25,265 bases of DNA from Gemmatimonadota bacterium (GTDB lineage: Bacteria > GCA-2686955): contig NYZA01000111.1 of assembly GCA_002686955.1 (NCBI GenBank), positions 1-25,265 of the forward strand. The letters run 5' to 3'. Both the position numbers and the translations under genes were made by a program. Below are positions 1 through 7,241 of this stretch, piece by piece. Each line of letters starts with the position of its first letter. Position 1 is the stretch's first letter. Below the pieces are notes generated by a model. That model worked only from the letters and a program-made list of their open reading frames with translations, had not been told where the DNA came from and searched no databases.

Positions 1-85
1 CCCTGCTCCGCGTCGGCCTCGCGAATCCGCCCCGCCGCTCCCAGCCGCCGTGTTCCCCCCCCCGGCAACCGGATGGAGCATCACC

Positions 86-709
86 ATGATCCTCTTGCGC
101 ATATCGCTGCTCGTGTCCCTGGCTGTCGGCTCCGCCATCGCCGACACTCCACGCGCCCCGCTCCTCCGGCCGCGCTACGACGCGGCTGCCGCCGAGGTCT
201 TCCGTCCTCGAGGGGACGAGTACGAAACGCAGCACATCATCTCCGCGGAACCCAAGAACCTTGTCGGGGACACGAAGGTCTTCTGGTCGTTCGACCTCTC
301 GGTCATGCCTCCTCTCTGGATTCAAGTCCCGGCGACGTGCAGGGCCGTCGGGCAGCACTGCTACGTCTTCGTGGCGGACGACCATTGGAACGTCAACATG
401 GATGCCGACGACGTGCAAGAAGTGTTGTACCGTTTCGAAACCAGCACGCTCGGCTCCCCGGAGGAAGGGATACTCGACATAGACACCGGTGTGTTCGGCC
501 GGCCACCGAACGAGCTCGACGAGGATCCACGTATCTACATCTTCTACTCCGCCCTGGGAAGCTACGGAACCTCGGTGTTCGATGAGGAATTGTCACCGGG
601 CAGCTACACGGTCAACTGGAATGCGGCCGATCTAGCGAGCTGTGTGTATGTGGCGACTCTCGACGCGAGCAACACAACGGCAACGAACCGACTGCTCCTG
701 CTCAAGTAG
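86..709 (+). CDS. Secreted protein resembling the N-terminal part of MXAN_6640-like putative metallopeptidases
   Basis: The product is 207 aa. I chose the ATG at 86 because GGAG at 75-78 sits at good spacing and the protein then opens with a clear signal peptide (residues 1-19, cleavage after AIA); an in-frame ATG at 50 would put 12 unlikely residues in front of it. Residues 93-165 contain a segment (YVFVADDHWNVN, then DIDTGVFGRPP and DEDPRIYIFY) that resembles, from memory, the region preceding the HExxH zinc site in large secreted putative metallopeptidases of the MXAN_6640 type. No HExxH is present, and the protein stops about where that domain should begin, so no peptidase activity is expected. 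The next gene starts 15 bp downstream, which suggests one transcript with the polysaccharide-export gene. The family assignment is tentative; the reading frame and secretion are much firmer. Confidence 0.6.
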   Translation: MILLRISLLVSLAVGSAIADTPRAPLLRPRYDAAAAEVFRPRGDEYETQHIISAEPKNLVGDTKVFWSFDLSVMPPLWIQVPATCRAVGQHCYVFVADDHWNVNMDADDVQEVLYRFETSTLGSPEEGILDIDTGVFGRPPNELDEDPRIYIFYSALGSYGTSVFDEELSPGSYTVNWNAADLASCVYVATLDASNTTATNRLLLLK

Positions 710-724
710 CGGTCCGAACGAATC

Positions 725-2335
725 ATGACCTCTTTTCTTCTCCGCGCCGCAATCGTCATCATCTCAACGGGACTTCTTGCGGCCGAGGCTGCCCCTCAAG
801 CCTTCGATCGCGCCCAACTGTCCCAGCTCGGCGCCATGGATCAGCTGCCATCGGCAAATCGAGCCCCCCATCCGACGAGAGCTCTCGAAGGTGTGGTCGA
901 GGGCGAAAACTATGCACTCGGGCCGGGAGACGAGCTCGAGATCATCGTTCATGGGAGAGTGCAGCTACGGCAGAGCGAGTGGGTGGGCTCACAAGGAGAT
1001 ATCGCCGTTTTGCCCGCTGGCGTAGTCCATGCCGCGGGCAGGACTCTGACGAATGTCGCGGCGGAAATCCGCGCGTTGCTCTCACCCCTCTATCCAGGCA
1101 GCGAGGTGCATGTCCAGCTCCGCAACGTGCGCTCGTTTCAAGTGCGTGTCCTTGGTGAAGTCGAGCATCCCGGTGTGTACCTGGCAACACCGATGACTAG
1201 GGTGTCCGATATCGTACAGGTGGCTGCGGCTGGAGCACGCTTTCCGGTCGAGCAGGCGCCGGAAGAAGTGCCCTCCGTTGGGTCCGGGCGACGAAGCGGC
1301 GCGCTTCGAAGCGTACGACTGATTCGGGCGGGAGAAGAAACACGCACGCTCGACGTACTCGGCGCGATCCGAGGATGGCCTACCACGATCGATCCCTTTC
1401 TCTTCGACGGCGACCGGATCATCGTGCCGCCTCTCGCTTCGCGGGTCATCGTCGCCGGAGAGGTGCACGTTCCGGGCGAGCATGAAGTGCTGCCGGGAGA
1501 GCACCTGGACGACCTGCTCAGGCTTGCGGGAGGAATCAAACCCGACGCCGCGAACCAGGTGCTCTTGAGACGGAGTAGCGGCGGGGGCATCCGTTTGATC
1601 GTCTCGCTTGCCTCCGCGGCGGAGGCCGAGATCCTGGCGGGTGATCGAGTCTACGTCCCCACCAATCGCGAGCTGACCCATCCTCCTCAAGTGCGAATCC
1701 AGGGAGCGGTGCGACGGCCCGGGCCTTACCCGCTCGTGGCCGGAGACACAGTCTTCAACGTATTGGAGCTCGCGGGAGGCTGGTTGGACGAAGCCCTGCC
1801 CACTCGCGCTTATCTGGTGCGAGGGGGCCAGAAGTTCCATCGAGATGCACAGCAGCAAAGGGTGCTGAGCATCCCCGATAGCCTCCGCACGCACGATGAG
1901 TGGGAGTATCTCATTCAAGCGAGCTCTCGCGCCGATGGAACAGCCTACCTCGACCTTACGGACCTGGAGGGTCCATCCAATAATCCCGTGCTGTCGGCGG
2001 ACGACGTGATCGTCGTCCCCAGCCGTGACGATCTTGTCTATGTATCGGGTGCTGTCATGCGGCCGGGCGGTCTTGTGTGGCGGGAAGGAGGCGACCTCGA
2101 CTACTATCTCGGGCGCGCCGGGGGGCCAACCGAACGGGCCGATCTCCGCCACAGCCGGCTGGTGCTGGGTTCCAGCGGGGGGTGGATCGAGCTCGAAAGC
2201 GGTACGACGATCGGTCCCGGCGACACAGTGTGGATCCCCGGCAAGAGGCGCCGCGACTATTGGGCACTGCTACAAGAATCGCTCAGCTTCGTGGGCCAGC
2301 TCGCGACAGTTTATCTAGTGGTAACGAATATCTAG
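725..2335 (+). CDS. Polysaccharide export protein with PES and multiple SLBB domains (Wza-like)
   Basis: A 536-aa protein of the outer-membrane polysaccharide export (OPX) superfamily, which forms the outer-membrane or periplasmic part of capsule and exopolysaccharide secretion machines. Residues 1-23 look like a signal peptide. A poly-export (PES) domain starts near residue 63 (YALGPGDELEI). SLBB-type repeats follow, beginning near 138 (VRVLGEVEHPGVY), 240 (VIVAGEVHVPGEH), 332 (VRIQGAVRRPGPY) and 438 (VYVSGAVMRPGG). The C-terminus has a basic RRRDYW followed by a hydrophobic stretch. Unlike Wza there is no lipobox cysteine in the leader, so lipid anchoring is not expected. No Wzc-type kinase or glycosyltransferase lies nearby, so the exported polymer is unknown. 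It sits 15 bp after the upstream gene and 13 bp before the KAS III gene. Confidence 0.85.
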   Translation: MTSFLLRAAIVIISTGLLAAEAAPQAFDRAQLSQLGAMDQLPSANRAPHPTRALEGVVEGENYALGPGDELEIIVHGRVQLRQSEWVGSQGDIAVLPAGVVHAAGRTLTNVAAEIRALLSPLYPGSEVHVQLRNVRSFQVRVLGEVEHPGVYLATPMTRVSDIVQVAAAGARFPVEQAPEEVPSVGSGRRSGALRSVRLIRAGEETRTLDVLGAIRGWPTTIDPFLFDGDRIIVPPLASRVIVAGEVHVPGEHEVLPGEHLDDLLRLAGGIKPDAANQVLLRRSSGGGIRLIVSLASAAEAEILAGDRVYVPTNRELTHPPQVRIQGAVRRPGPYPLVAGDTVFNVLELAGGWLDEALPTRAYLVRGGQKFHRDAQQQRVLSIPDSLRTHDEWEYLIQASSRADGTAYLDLTDLEGPSNNPVLSADDVIVVPSRDDLVYVSGAVMRPGGLVWREGGDLDYYLGRAGGPTERADLRHSRLVLGSSGGWIELESGTTIGPGDTVWIPGKRRRDYWALLQESLSFVGQLATVYLVVTNI

Positions 2336-2348
2336 GAATCTATCGCCG

Positions 2349-3473
2349 ATGAGAACCACCGCGATCAGCGGAACCGGGCTGTACACACCGCCCCAGACCA
2401 TAACGAACGATGAGCTCGTAGAGTCGTTCAATGCTTACGTGCAGGCATTCAATCAGGAGCACGTGGAAGCGATCGGGGAGGGCACCGTAGAGCCTTTGCA
2501 GCCGTCGAGCTCGTCGTTTGTCGAAAAGGCGAGCGGAATCAAGTCTCGGCACGTGGTCGAGAAGTCGGGGATCCTCGATATCGAGCGCATGGTGCCGAAC
2601 ATCCCGGAGCGTCCAAACGAGGAACCTTCGATCCTGTGCGAGATGGCGGTGGCCTCAGCCCGAGACGCCATGCGGGCGGCAAACAAGACGCCGGATCAGA
2701 TCGATGCCGTCATCGTCGGCTGCTCCAACCTGCAGCGCCCGTACCCCGCGATCGCCATCGAGGTACAGCGGGAGCTCGGAATCGATGGATTCGGTTTCGA
2801 TATGAACGTGGCGTGCTCTTCCGCCACCTTCGCGATCCAGGTTGCTGCCGATATGGTTGCTTGCTCCCATGCTCGCGCGATTCTTGCAGTCAATCCTGAA
2901 ATCTGCACCGCGCACCTCAATTTTCGTGATCGCGACAGTCATTTCATCTTCGGCGATGTCAGCACGGCAGCCGTAGTCGAGTCAAAAGAGAGCTGTGCGG
3001 CGATGCACGGTTTCGAGATCGTAGGAACAAAACTGTCGACACGGTTTTCCAGCAATGTCAGGAACAACTTCGGGTTCTTGAACCGTGCCGCGCCCGAGGG
3101 GATCGACAATCCGGATAAGCTCTTCGTGCAGCAGGGACGGAAAGTGTTCAAGGAGGTCGTACCGCTCGTATCCGACTTGATCACTACGCACTTGGCGGAG
3201 CTCGGATATCGGGTCGCGGACATGAAGAGAATGTGGCTTCACCAGGCGAACCGGAACATGATCGACCTGATCGGGCGCCGCGTATGGGGACGAGAGCCCA
3301 GCATCGAGGAATCGCCGGTGATTCTCGACGAATACGCCAACACAAGCTCAGCCGGGTCGATCATCGCCTTTCATAGGTTCAAGTCGGATCTCGAGGTGGA
3401 TGATCTCGGCCTGATCTGCTCATTCGGAGCCGGCTACTCCGTTGGGAGCGTAGTTCTGCGAAAGATCAGCTAG
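2349..3473 (+). CDS. Beta-ketoacyl-ACP synthase III, long PA3286-type
   Basis: A 374-aa thiolase-fold enzyme of the KAS III (FabH) superfamily. The catalytic triad is intact: Cys156 (NVACSSATF), His298 (WLHQANRN) and Asn331 (YANTSSAG). Features such as IEKASGIKSR-like, DEPSILCEMA-like and HLNFRDRDSHFIFGD segments match, from memory, the ~373-aa subgroup that includes Pseudomonas aeruginosa PA3286, a beta-ketodecanoyl-ACP synthase that condenses medium-chain acyl-CoA (octanoyl-CoA) with malonyl-ACP and so feeds beta-oxidation intermediates into fatty acid synthesis. Canonical FabH is shorter (about 317-330 aa). Substrate length here is inferred from family only. No fab genes are adjacent; the neighbour is a polysaccharide exporter 13 bp upstream. 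The 3' end overlaps the convergent thioredoxin-TPR gene by 8 bp. Confidence 0.9.
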   Translation: MRTTAISGTGLYTPPQTITNDELVESFNAYVQAFNQEHVEAIGEGTVEPLQPSSSSFVEKASGIKSRHVVEKSGILDIERMVPNIPERPNEEPSILCEMAVASARDAMRAANKTPDQIDAVIVGCSNLQRPYPAIAIEVQRELGIDGFGFDMNVACSSATFAIQVAADMVACSHARAILAVNPEICTAHLNFRDRDSHFIFGDVSTAAVVESKESCAAMHGFEIVGTKLSTRFSSNVRNNFGFLNRAAPEGIDNPDKLFVQQGRKVFKEVVPLVSDLITTHLAELGYRVADMKRMWLHQANRNMIDLIGRRVWGREPSIEESPVILDEYANTSSAGSIIAFHRFKSDLEVDDLGLICSFGAGYSVGSVVLRKIS

Positions 3474-4512
3474 GGTTTGCGGCGCTCTTGAATCGAGTGA
3501 GCTGCTTCTGGAGGTAGTCCGACTGAGGATCGATGCGAACCGCTCGTTCGATGGTCGCGATCGCACTCTCGTGCTCCCCGCGGCGATGATGCACCTCGGC
3601 CAGAGTGTCCAGAATCGATCCGTCCCCCGGCGCGAGCTCCACTCCCCTGCGAGCCCAGGCCAGCGCTTGATCCAATCGCTCCGAGCGAGAGGCGTAGTAC
3701 CATGCGATATCGTTCAGGACTTGAGGATTGTCGGGCAGACTCGCCACGACTCTGTCATGCAGCCGGTCCACATCCGCGGGCCTCTCATCCATCAGATAGA
3801 TTCGTCGGAGAACCGGATAGGCATCTCGCAGAGCGTCTCGATCATCGAGCTCGGTGACTTTCTCCAGGCTGCCACGGGCTGCGGCGCGATCCCCGCTGGA
3901 AAGAAGACCTCTCGCGCGCACCAGGTGGATCGACGCGGCGAATCCGAGCCGGTCTTCGGGATCCCCGGCGAGGATCTCGTCGTAGCGCTTCATCGCTTCC
4001 GCGCTGTTTCCCCTCTCCATGTACTTGTCCGCCAAGAGCTTGGAGATGCCTAGATCGGCGGGTTCCGTCTTCGAACGTGAGAGAAGATCGCCAAAGGTGT
4101 TTTCTCCGCGCCGGATCTCCGTCAAGCGGATCAAAAAGGGCTCCGGCTTGATGAAGCCTGAGATTCGGTCGATCTCGCCCCCACCGCTGTCGAGAAAGAG
4201 AAGCGTCGGAAACCCACTGACCGAGAACTGCTTGCGGAGTTCCACTCCTTCGCCTTTCTCCGCGTTCACCTTCACGATGGCCATCTCGGCAAGGGACTTC
4301 TTCACTCTGCCGTCACCGAAGGTCTCACGGTCGAGCACCTTGCACCACTTGCACCAATCGGTGTAGACCTCGGCCATGACGATGGTCTCTCGAGACTTCG
4401 CGTTCTCGAGGGCTGCGTTCCAGCTAGGGTGCCAGGCTGGTGGGTCGGCGGGGGTGCCGAGAGCCGTGGCCACGGCAATCGACAGCGCCGGCAAGGAAAT
4501 CACTAGAGGCAT
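3466..4512 (-). CDS. Secreted thioredoxin-fold protein with C-terminal TPR repeats
   Basis: The product is 348 aa from the ATG at 4512, chosen because it gives a signal-peptide-like N-terminus (MPLVISLPALSIAVATALG) and has GGAG just upstream. The open frame continues to 4638, but that stretch runs into a repeat element and is unlikely to be translated. Residues 25-135 form a thioredoxin-like domain of the Thioredoxin_7/DUF255 sort, with the redox motif Cys54-Lys-Trp-Cys57 (DWCKWCK) and the cis-proline at 102 (GFPTLLFL). From about residue 155 to 340 there are TPR helices (DKYMERGNSAEAMKRYDEIL; LDTLAEVHHRRGEHESAI). A role in periplasmic disulfide chemistry or protein assembly is a reasonable inference; the partner is unknown. 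It converges on the KAS III gene with an 8-bp overlap. Confidence 0.85.
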   Translation of the reverse strand: MPLVISLPALSIAVATALGTPADPPAWHPSWNAALENAKSRETIVMAEVYTDWCKWCKVLDRETFGDGRVKKSLAEMAIVKVNAEKGEGVELRKQFSVSGFPTLLFLDSGGGEIDRISGFIKPEPFLIRLTEIRRGENTFGDLLSRSKTEPADLGISKLLADKYMERGNSAEAMKRYDEILAGDPEDRLGFAASIHLVRARGLLSSGDRAAARGSLEKVTELDDRDALRDAYPVLRRIYLMDERPADVDRLHDRVVASLPDNPQVLNDIAWYYASRSERLDQALAWARRGVELAPGDGSILDTLAEVHHRRGEHESAIATIERAVRIDPQSDYLQKQLTRFKSAANPS

Positions 4513-4565
4513 CTTCGTCTCCGAGTTCGTGGGGCCACTCGTCGCGCTGTGTCGGTCGTCATGGC

Positions 4566-4584
4566 GGGCCGGGAAAGCCGGCCC
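4566..4584. other. Perfect 7-bp hairpin in the leader of the thioredoxin-TPR gene
   Basis: GGGCCGG (4566-4572) and CCGGCCC (4578-4584) pair around a 5-nt loop. The hairpin lies 54 bp upstream of the start codon at 4512 on the minus strand, between the gene and the palindromic repeat. There is no T-run, so it is not a standard terminator. Any function is unknown. Confidence 0.35.
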
Positions 4585-4591
4585 CGAGTAA

Positions 4592-4770
4592 GGGTCCGCG
4601 CAAGAGTACCTTGTCATGTGGCATCCCATCTGCACCACATCTCCGGCCGATCGGCAAGCCCCGAAATCCTCAGAATGGCCCGACTATCCCTCCGGTTTCG
4701 GAGCTTGCCGATCGACCAGATCTGCGGCACATCTGGGCGCCAAGATGACAAGTTATTCTTGCGCTGACCC
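4592..4770. repeat. Palindromic repeat element, copy 1 (long form, 179 bp) with 26-bp terminal inverted repeats
   Basis: The left arm 4592-4617 and the reverse complement of the right arm 4745-4770 match at 23 of 26 positions; both begin GGGTC.GCGCAAGA and end TTGTCAT. There is no room for a protein, so this looks like a MITE- or REP-type non-autonomous element. Inside is a second, nested palindrome (4648-4714), and 7-bp direct repeats CACATCT lie at 4636-4642 and 4728-4734, 92 bp apart. A shorter copy is at 16190-16275 and a partial one at 18794-18842. Both full copies are preceded by GTAA. It sits between the thioredoxin-TPR gene and mqnE, in the gap between divergent genes. No mobilising transposase is visible in the window. 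Confidence 0.85.
4648..4714. repeat. Inner palindrome nested in repeat copy 1
   Basis: The left arm 4648-4669 (CGATCGGCAAGC then CCGAAATCC) is inverted at 4694-4714 (GGTTTCGG then GCTTGCCGATCG), with only two or three mismatches, around a 24-bp loop. The left arm also occurs, inverted, at 18794-18842. The short copy at 16190-16275 lacks this block completely. Confidence 0.75.
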
Positions 4771-4944
4771 CACGGGCACCCATTCTAGTCCCCAGTAACC
4801 GTGATTCCTTGCGCAATTCGCCGATTCTCGTCGTTGCGCCTTGCGGACATAGTGAAGACTATGCGCAACAGGCGCCTGGCTCGGCAGGTCTCGGACAGGA
4901 TCTCCGGTCATCCTCCCCCCCGGTGCGCTAGTGTCCTCTGGACG

Positions 4945-6126
4945 ATGGACACATTGCTCCGACACTCCGAACTCGCTCCAATCGCGGCAAAGCTGGATGC
5001 GCAAGAACGCCTCTCCGCCGAAGACGGGCGGCTGCTCTTCAGCAACCCCAATCTCGCTCTCGTAGGGCGCCTCGCCGATCGTGCGCGGCGACGCCTGCAC
5101 GGCAGGATCGCCTGGTTCGTCCGGAATCGGCACATCAACTACACGAATTACTGCGACAAGACCTGCCTCTTCTGCGCGTTTCAACGAACACTCGATTCCG
5201 GTCCCGAGTATGGCGGTTATGTGCTCTCGATGGACCAGGTCCGGAAGCGGCTGGCCGAGCCGGGGGGCGAACACCTGCGCGAGGTGCACGTCGTGGGCGG
5301 CGTCAATCCCGATCTACCCTACGACTACTATCTTGACCTGATGCACACGATCCGCGAGGCCCGGCCCGGCATCCATATCAAGGCCTTCACCATGGTCGAG
5401 ATCGACGAGATGGCCCGCGTATCCGGACGAAGCCATCGACAGGTTCTCGGCGATCTGCAGGCCGCCGGTCTCAACACCATGCCGGGAGGGGGGGCCGAGA
5501 TCTTCTCCTCACGATTGCACAGGAAGCTCTTCCACGACAAGATCGGGGCAAACGCCTGGCTCTCGATCGCTCGATGCGCGCACGAGCTCGGCATCAAGAC
5601 CAACGCAACGATGCTCTACGGACATGTCGAAACCGTGGAAGAACGGGTGGAGCACCTGATCGCCCTTCGCGAGCTTCAGGATCGAACCGAAGGATTCCAG
5701 GCCTTCGTCCCGCTGAGCTTCCACCCCGACAACACGCCTATGCGCAAGCTGCCCAAACCCACGGCGGCCGATGATCTGCGCGTCATCGCGGTGAGCCGAC
5801 TGCTGCTCGACAACATCCCCCACATCAAGGCGTACTGGATCATGATTTCGCGGGCCGTGGCTCAGATCGCGCTCTCCTTCGGCGCCGATGATGTCGACGG
5901 CACCGTGGTCGAGGAGCAGATTTATCACGATGCCGGCGCCGATACTCCCGAGGGGATGACGGTGCGCGAGCTGGTTCGACTGATTCACGACGCGGGCTGT
6001 GAGCCAGTGGAGCGGGATGCGCTCTATCAAGAGTTGAAGTCCGACTTCCACGATCTGATCGAATTCAGACCCGCCAAGACCCGGCGCGCGATCTGGTCCG
6101 ATGCCATGAACGGTAGTACGTCATGA
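4945..6126 (+). CDS. mqnE: Aminofutalosine synthase (radical SAM, menaquinone biosynthesis)
   Basis: MqnE joins 3-[(1-carboxyvinyl)oxy]benzoate to SAM-derived adenosine to make aminofutalosine, the first radical-SAM step of the futalosine route to menaquinone. From the ATG at 4945 the product is 393 aa, the usual family size; the frame stays open to 4801, but those extra 48 residues are Arg-rich and look non-coding. The start is not decided by a good Shine-Dalgarno. The 4Fe-4S motif CxxxCxxC is Cys70, Cys74 and Cys77 (NYTNYCDKTCLFCAF), preceded by the family-typical RNRHINYTN. MPGGGAEIF and the HPDNTPMRKLPKPTAADDL segment are further hallmarks. The gene overlaps mqnC by ATGA. mqnA, mqnB and mqnD are not in this window. 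Confidence 0.93.
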   Translation: MDTLLRHSELAPIAAKLDAQERLSAEDGRLLFSNPNLALVGRLADRARRRLHGRIAWFVRNRHINYTNYCDKTCLFCAFQRTLDSGPEYGGYVLSMDQVRKRLAEPGGEHLREVHVVGGVNPDLPYDYYLDLMHTIREARPGIHIKAFTMVEIDEMARVSGRSHRQVLGDLQAAGLNTMPGGGAEIFSSRLHRKLFHDKIGANAWLSIARCAHELGIKTNATMLYGHVETVEERVEHLIALRELQDRTEGFQAFVPLSFHPDNTPMRKLPKPTAADDLRVIAVSRLLLDNIPHIKAYWIMISRAVAQIALSFGADDVDGTVVEEQIYHDAGADTPEGMTVRELVRLIHDAGCEPVERDALYQELKSDFHDLIEFRPAKTRRAIWSDAMNGSTS

Positions 6127-7241
6127 GCGCATCATCGGCCCCCTCACTTCTTGATCGTGTTCACGACAAGATCGTGGAGGGGGAACGCCTCAACCGAGAC
6201 GAAGCGGTTTCCCTGTTCCAGCTCGACGATCTCACGGCCATCGGTGCCTTGGCCGACATGGTGCGCCGGCGGCTCCACCCTGAGCCGATCGTTACCTACA
6301 TCGTCGATCGCAACATCAATTACACGAACGTCTGCGACATCTACTGCAAGTTCTGCGCATTCTTCCGCCCACCCGATCACAATGAATCGTACCTGCTCCC
6401 GCACGAGCGGGTTTTCGAGAAGATCGAACGAACCCTGGAACAGGGCGGTGTGCAGATCCTCCTCCAGGGTGGCGTTCACCCAGAGCTCGGAGTCGAGTAT
6501 TTCGAGGAGCTCTTCGAGGCCATCAAGGCCCGATACCCGATTCACATCCACGGTCTCTCCCCGGTCGAGATAATCGGCGCGGCCGAAGTTTCAGAAGTGT
6601 CAGTCTCCGAGGCCCTGCGTCGCCTCGCCATCGCCGGTCTGGACTCGATCCCCGGGGGAGGTGCGGAGATCCTCGCCGAGCGGGTTCGGCGGAAATACGG
6701 GCGCCGGAAGGGCGGACCGGATAAGTGGCTCGATGTCATGGAAGAGGCTCATCATGCGGGACTGCGCACGACAGCGACCATGATGTTTGGGGGACTCGAG
6801 ACATTGGAGGAACGGATCGAGCACCTGGAGCGGGTCCGCAACCTGCAGGACCTCACGGGCGGTTTCACGGCCTTCATATCCTGGACACTGCAGCCCGACA
6901 ACACCCTTCTCGAGGGTAAAGTGCGCAAGGCCTCGGCCCACGAGTATTTGAAGATGCTGGCGCTTTCGAGGCTCTTCATCGACAACATCCGGAATTTCCA
7001 GGTGTCGTTCGTGACAATGGGCGCCAAGATCGGACAGACGGCGCTCAGCTTCGGGGGCAACGATTTCGGCTCGCTGATGCTCGAAGAAAACGTCGTGGCA
7101 GCCGCTGGCACGGAATGCCTGGTCACACAGGACGAGATCGAACACTTGATCAAGGCCACCGGACGCTTCCCTCGCCGGCGGAACATGTTTTACGAAATCA
7201 TCGACGGTCGGGGAGCGGTGATGGAAGGAGAGTCCCGGTGA
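6123..7241 (+). CDS. mqnC: Cyclic dehypoxanthine futalosine synthase (radical SAM)
   Basis: MqnC cyclises dehypoxanthine futalosine to form the naphthoquinone precursor, a later radical-SAM step of the same futalosine pathway as the preceding gene. The product is 372 aa. The cluster-binding motif is Cys71, Cys75 and Cys78 (NYTNVCDIYCKFCAF), directly after VDRNI. LLQGGVHPELG, SIPGGGAEILAERVR and the QPDNT segment match the MqnC group and separate it from MqnE. The ATG at 6123 overlaps the mqnE stop (ATGA), and the mqnC stop itself overlaps the GTG of the next gene, so translation of the three genes is probably coupled. Confidence 0.93.
   Translation: MSASSAPSLLDRVHDKIVEGERLNRDEAVSLFQLDDLTAIGALADMVRRRLHPEPIVTYIVDRNINYTNVCDIYCKFCAFFRPPDHNESYLLPHERVFEKIERTLEQGGVQILLQGGVHPELGVEYFEELFEAIKARYPIHIHGLSPVEIIGAAEVSEVSVSEALRRLAIAGLDSIPGGGAEILAERVRRKYGRRKGGPDKWLDVMEEAHHAGLRTTATMMFGGLETLEERIEHLERVRNLQDLTGGFTAFISWTLQPDNTLLEGKVRKASAHEYLKMLALSRLFIDNIRNFQVSFVTMGAKIGQTALSFGGNDFGSLMLEENVVAAAGTECLVTQDEIEHLIKATGRFPRRRNMFYEIIDGRGAVMEGESR

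Noticed and set aside
1082-2152. Long open frame on the minus strand opposite the polysaccharide export gene
   Set aside because: The plus-strand product has recognisable PES and SLBB domains; this is a high-GC antisense frame.
4801-4944. N-terminal extension of mqnE to the ATG at 4801
   Set aside because: The extra 48 residues are Arg-rich, unlike the family N-terminus, and the shorter form has the usual MqnE length.
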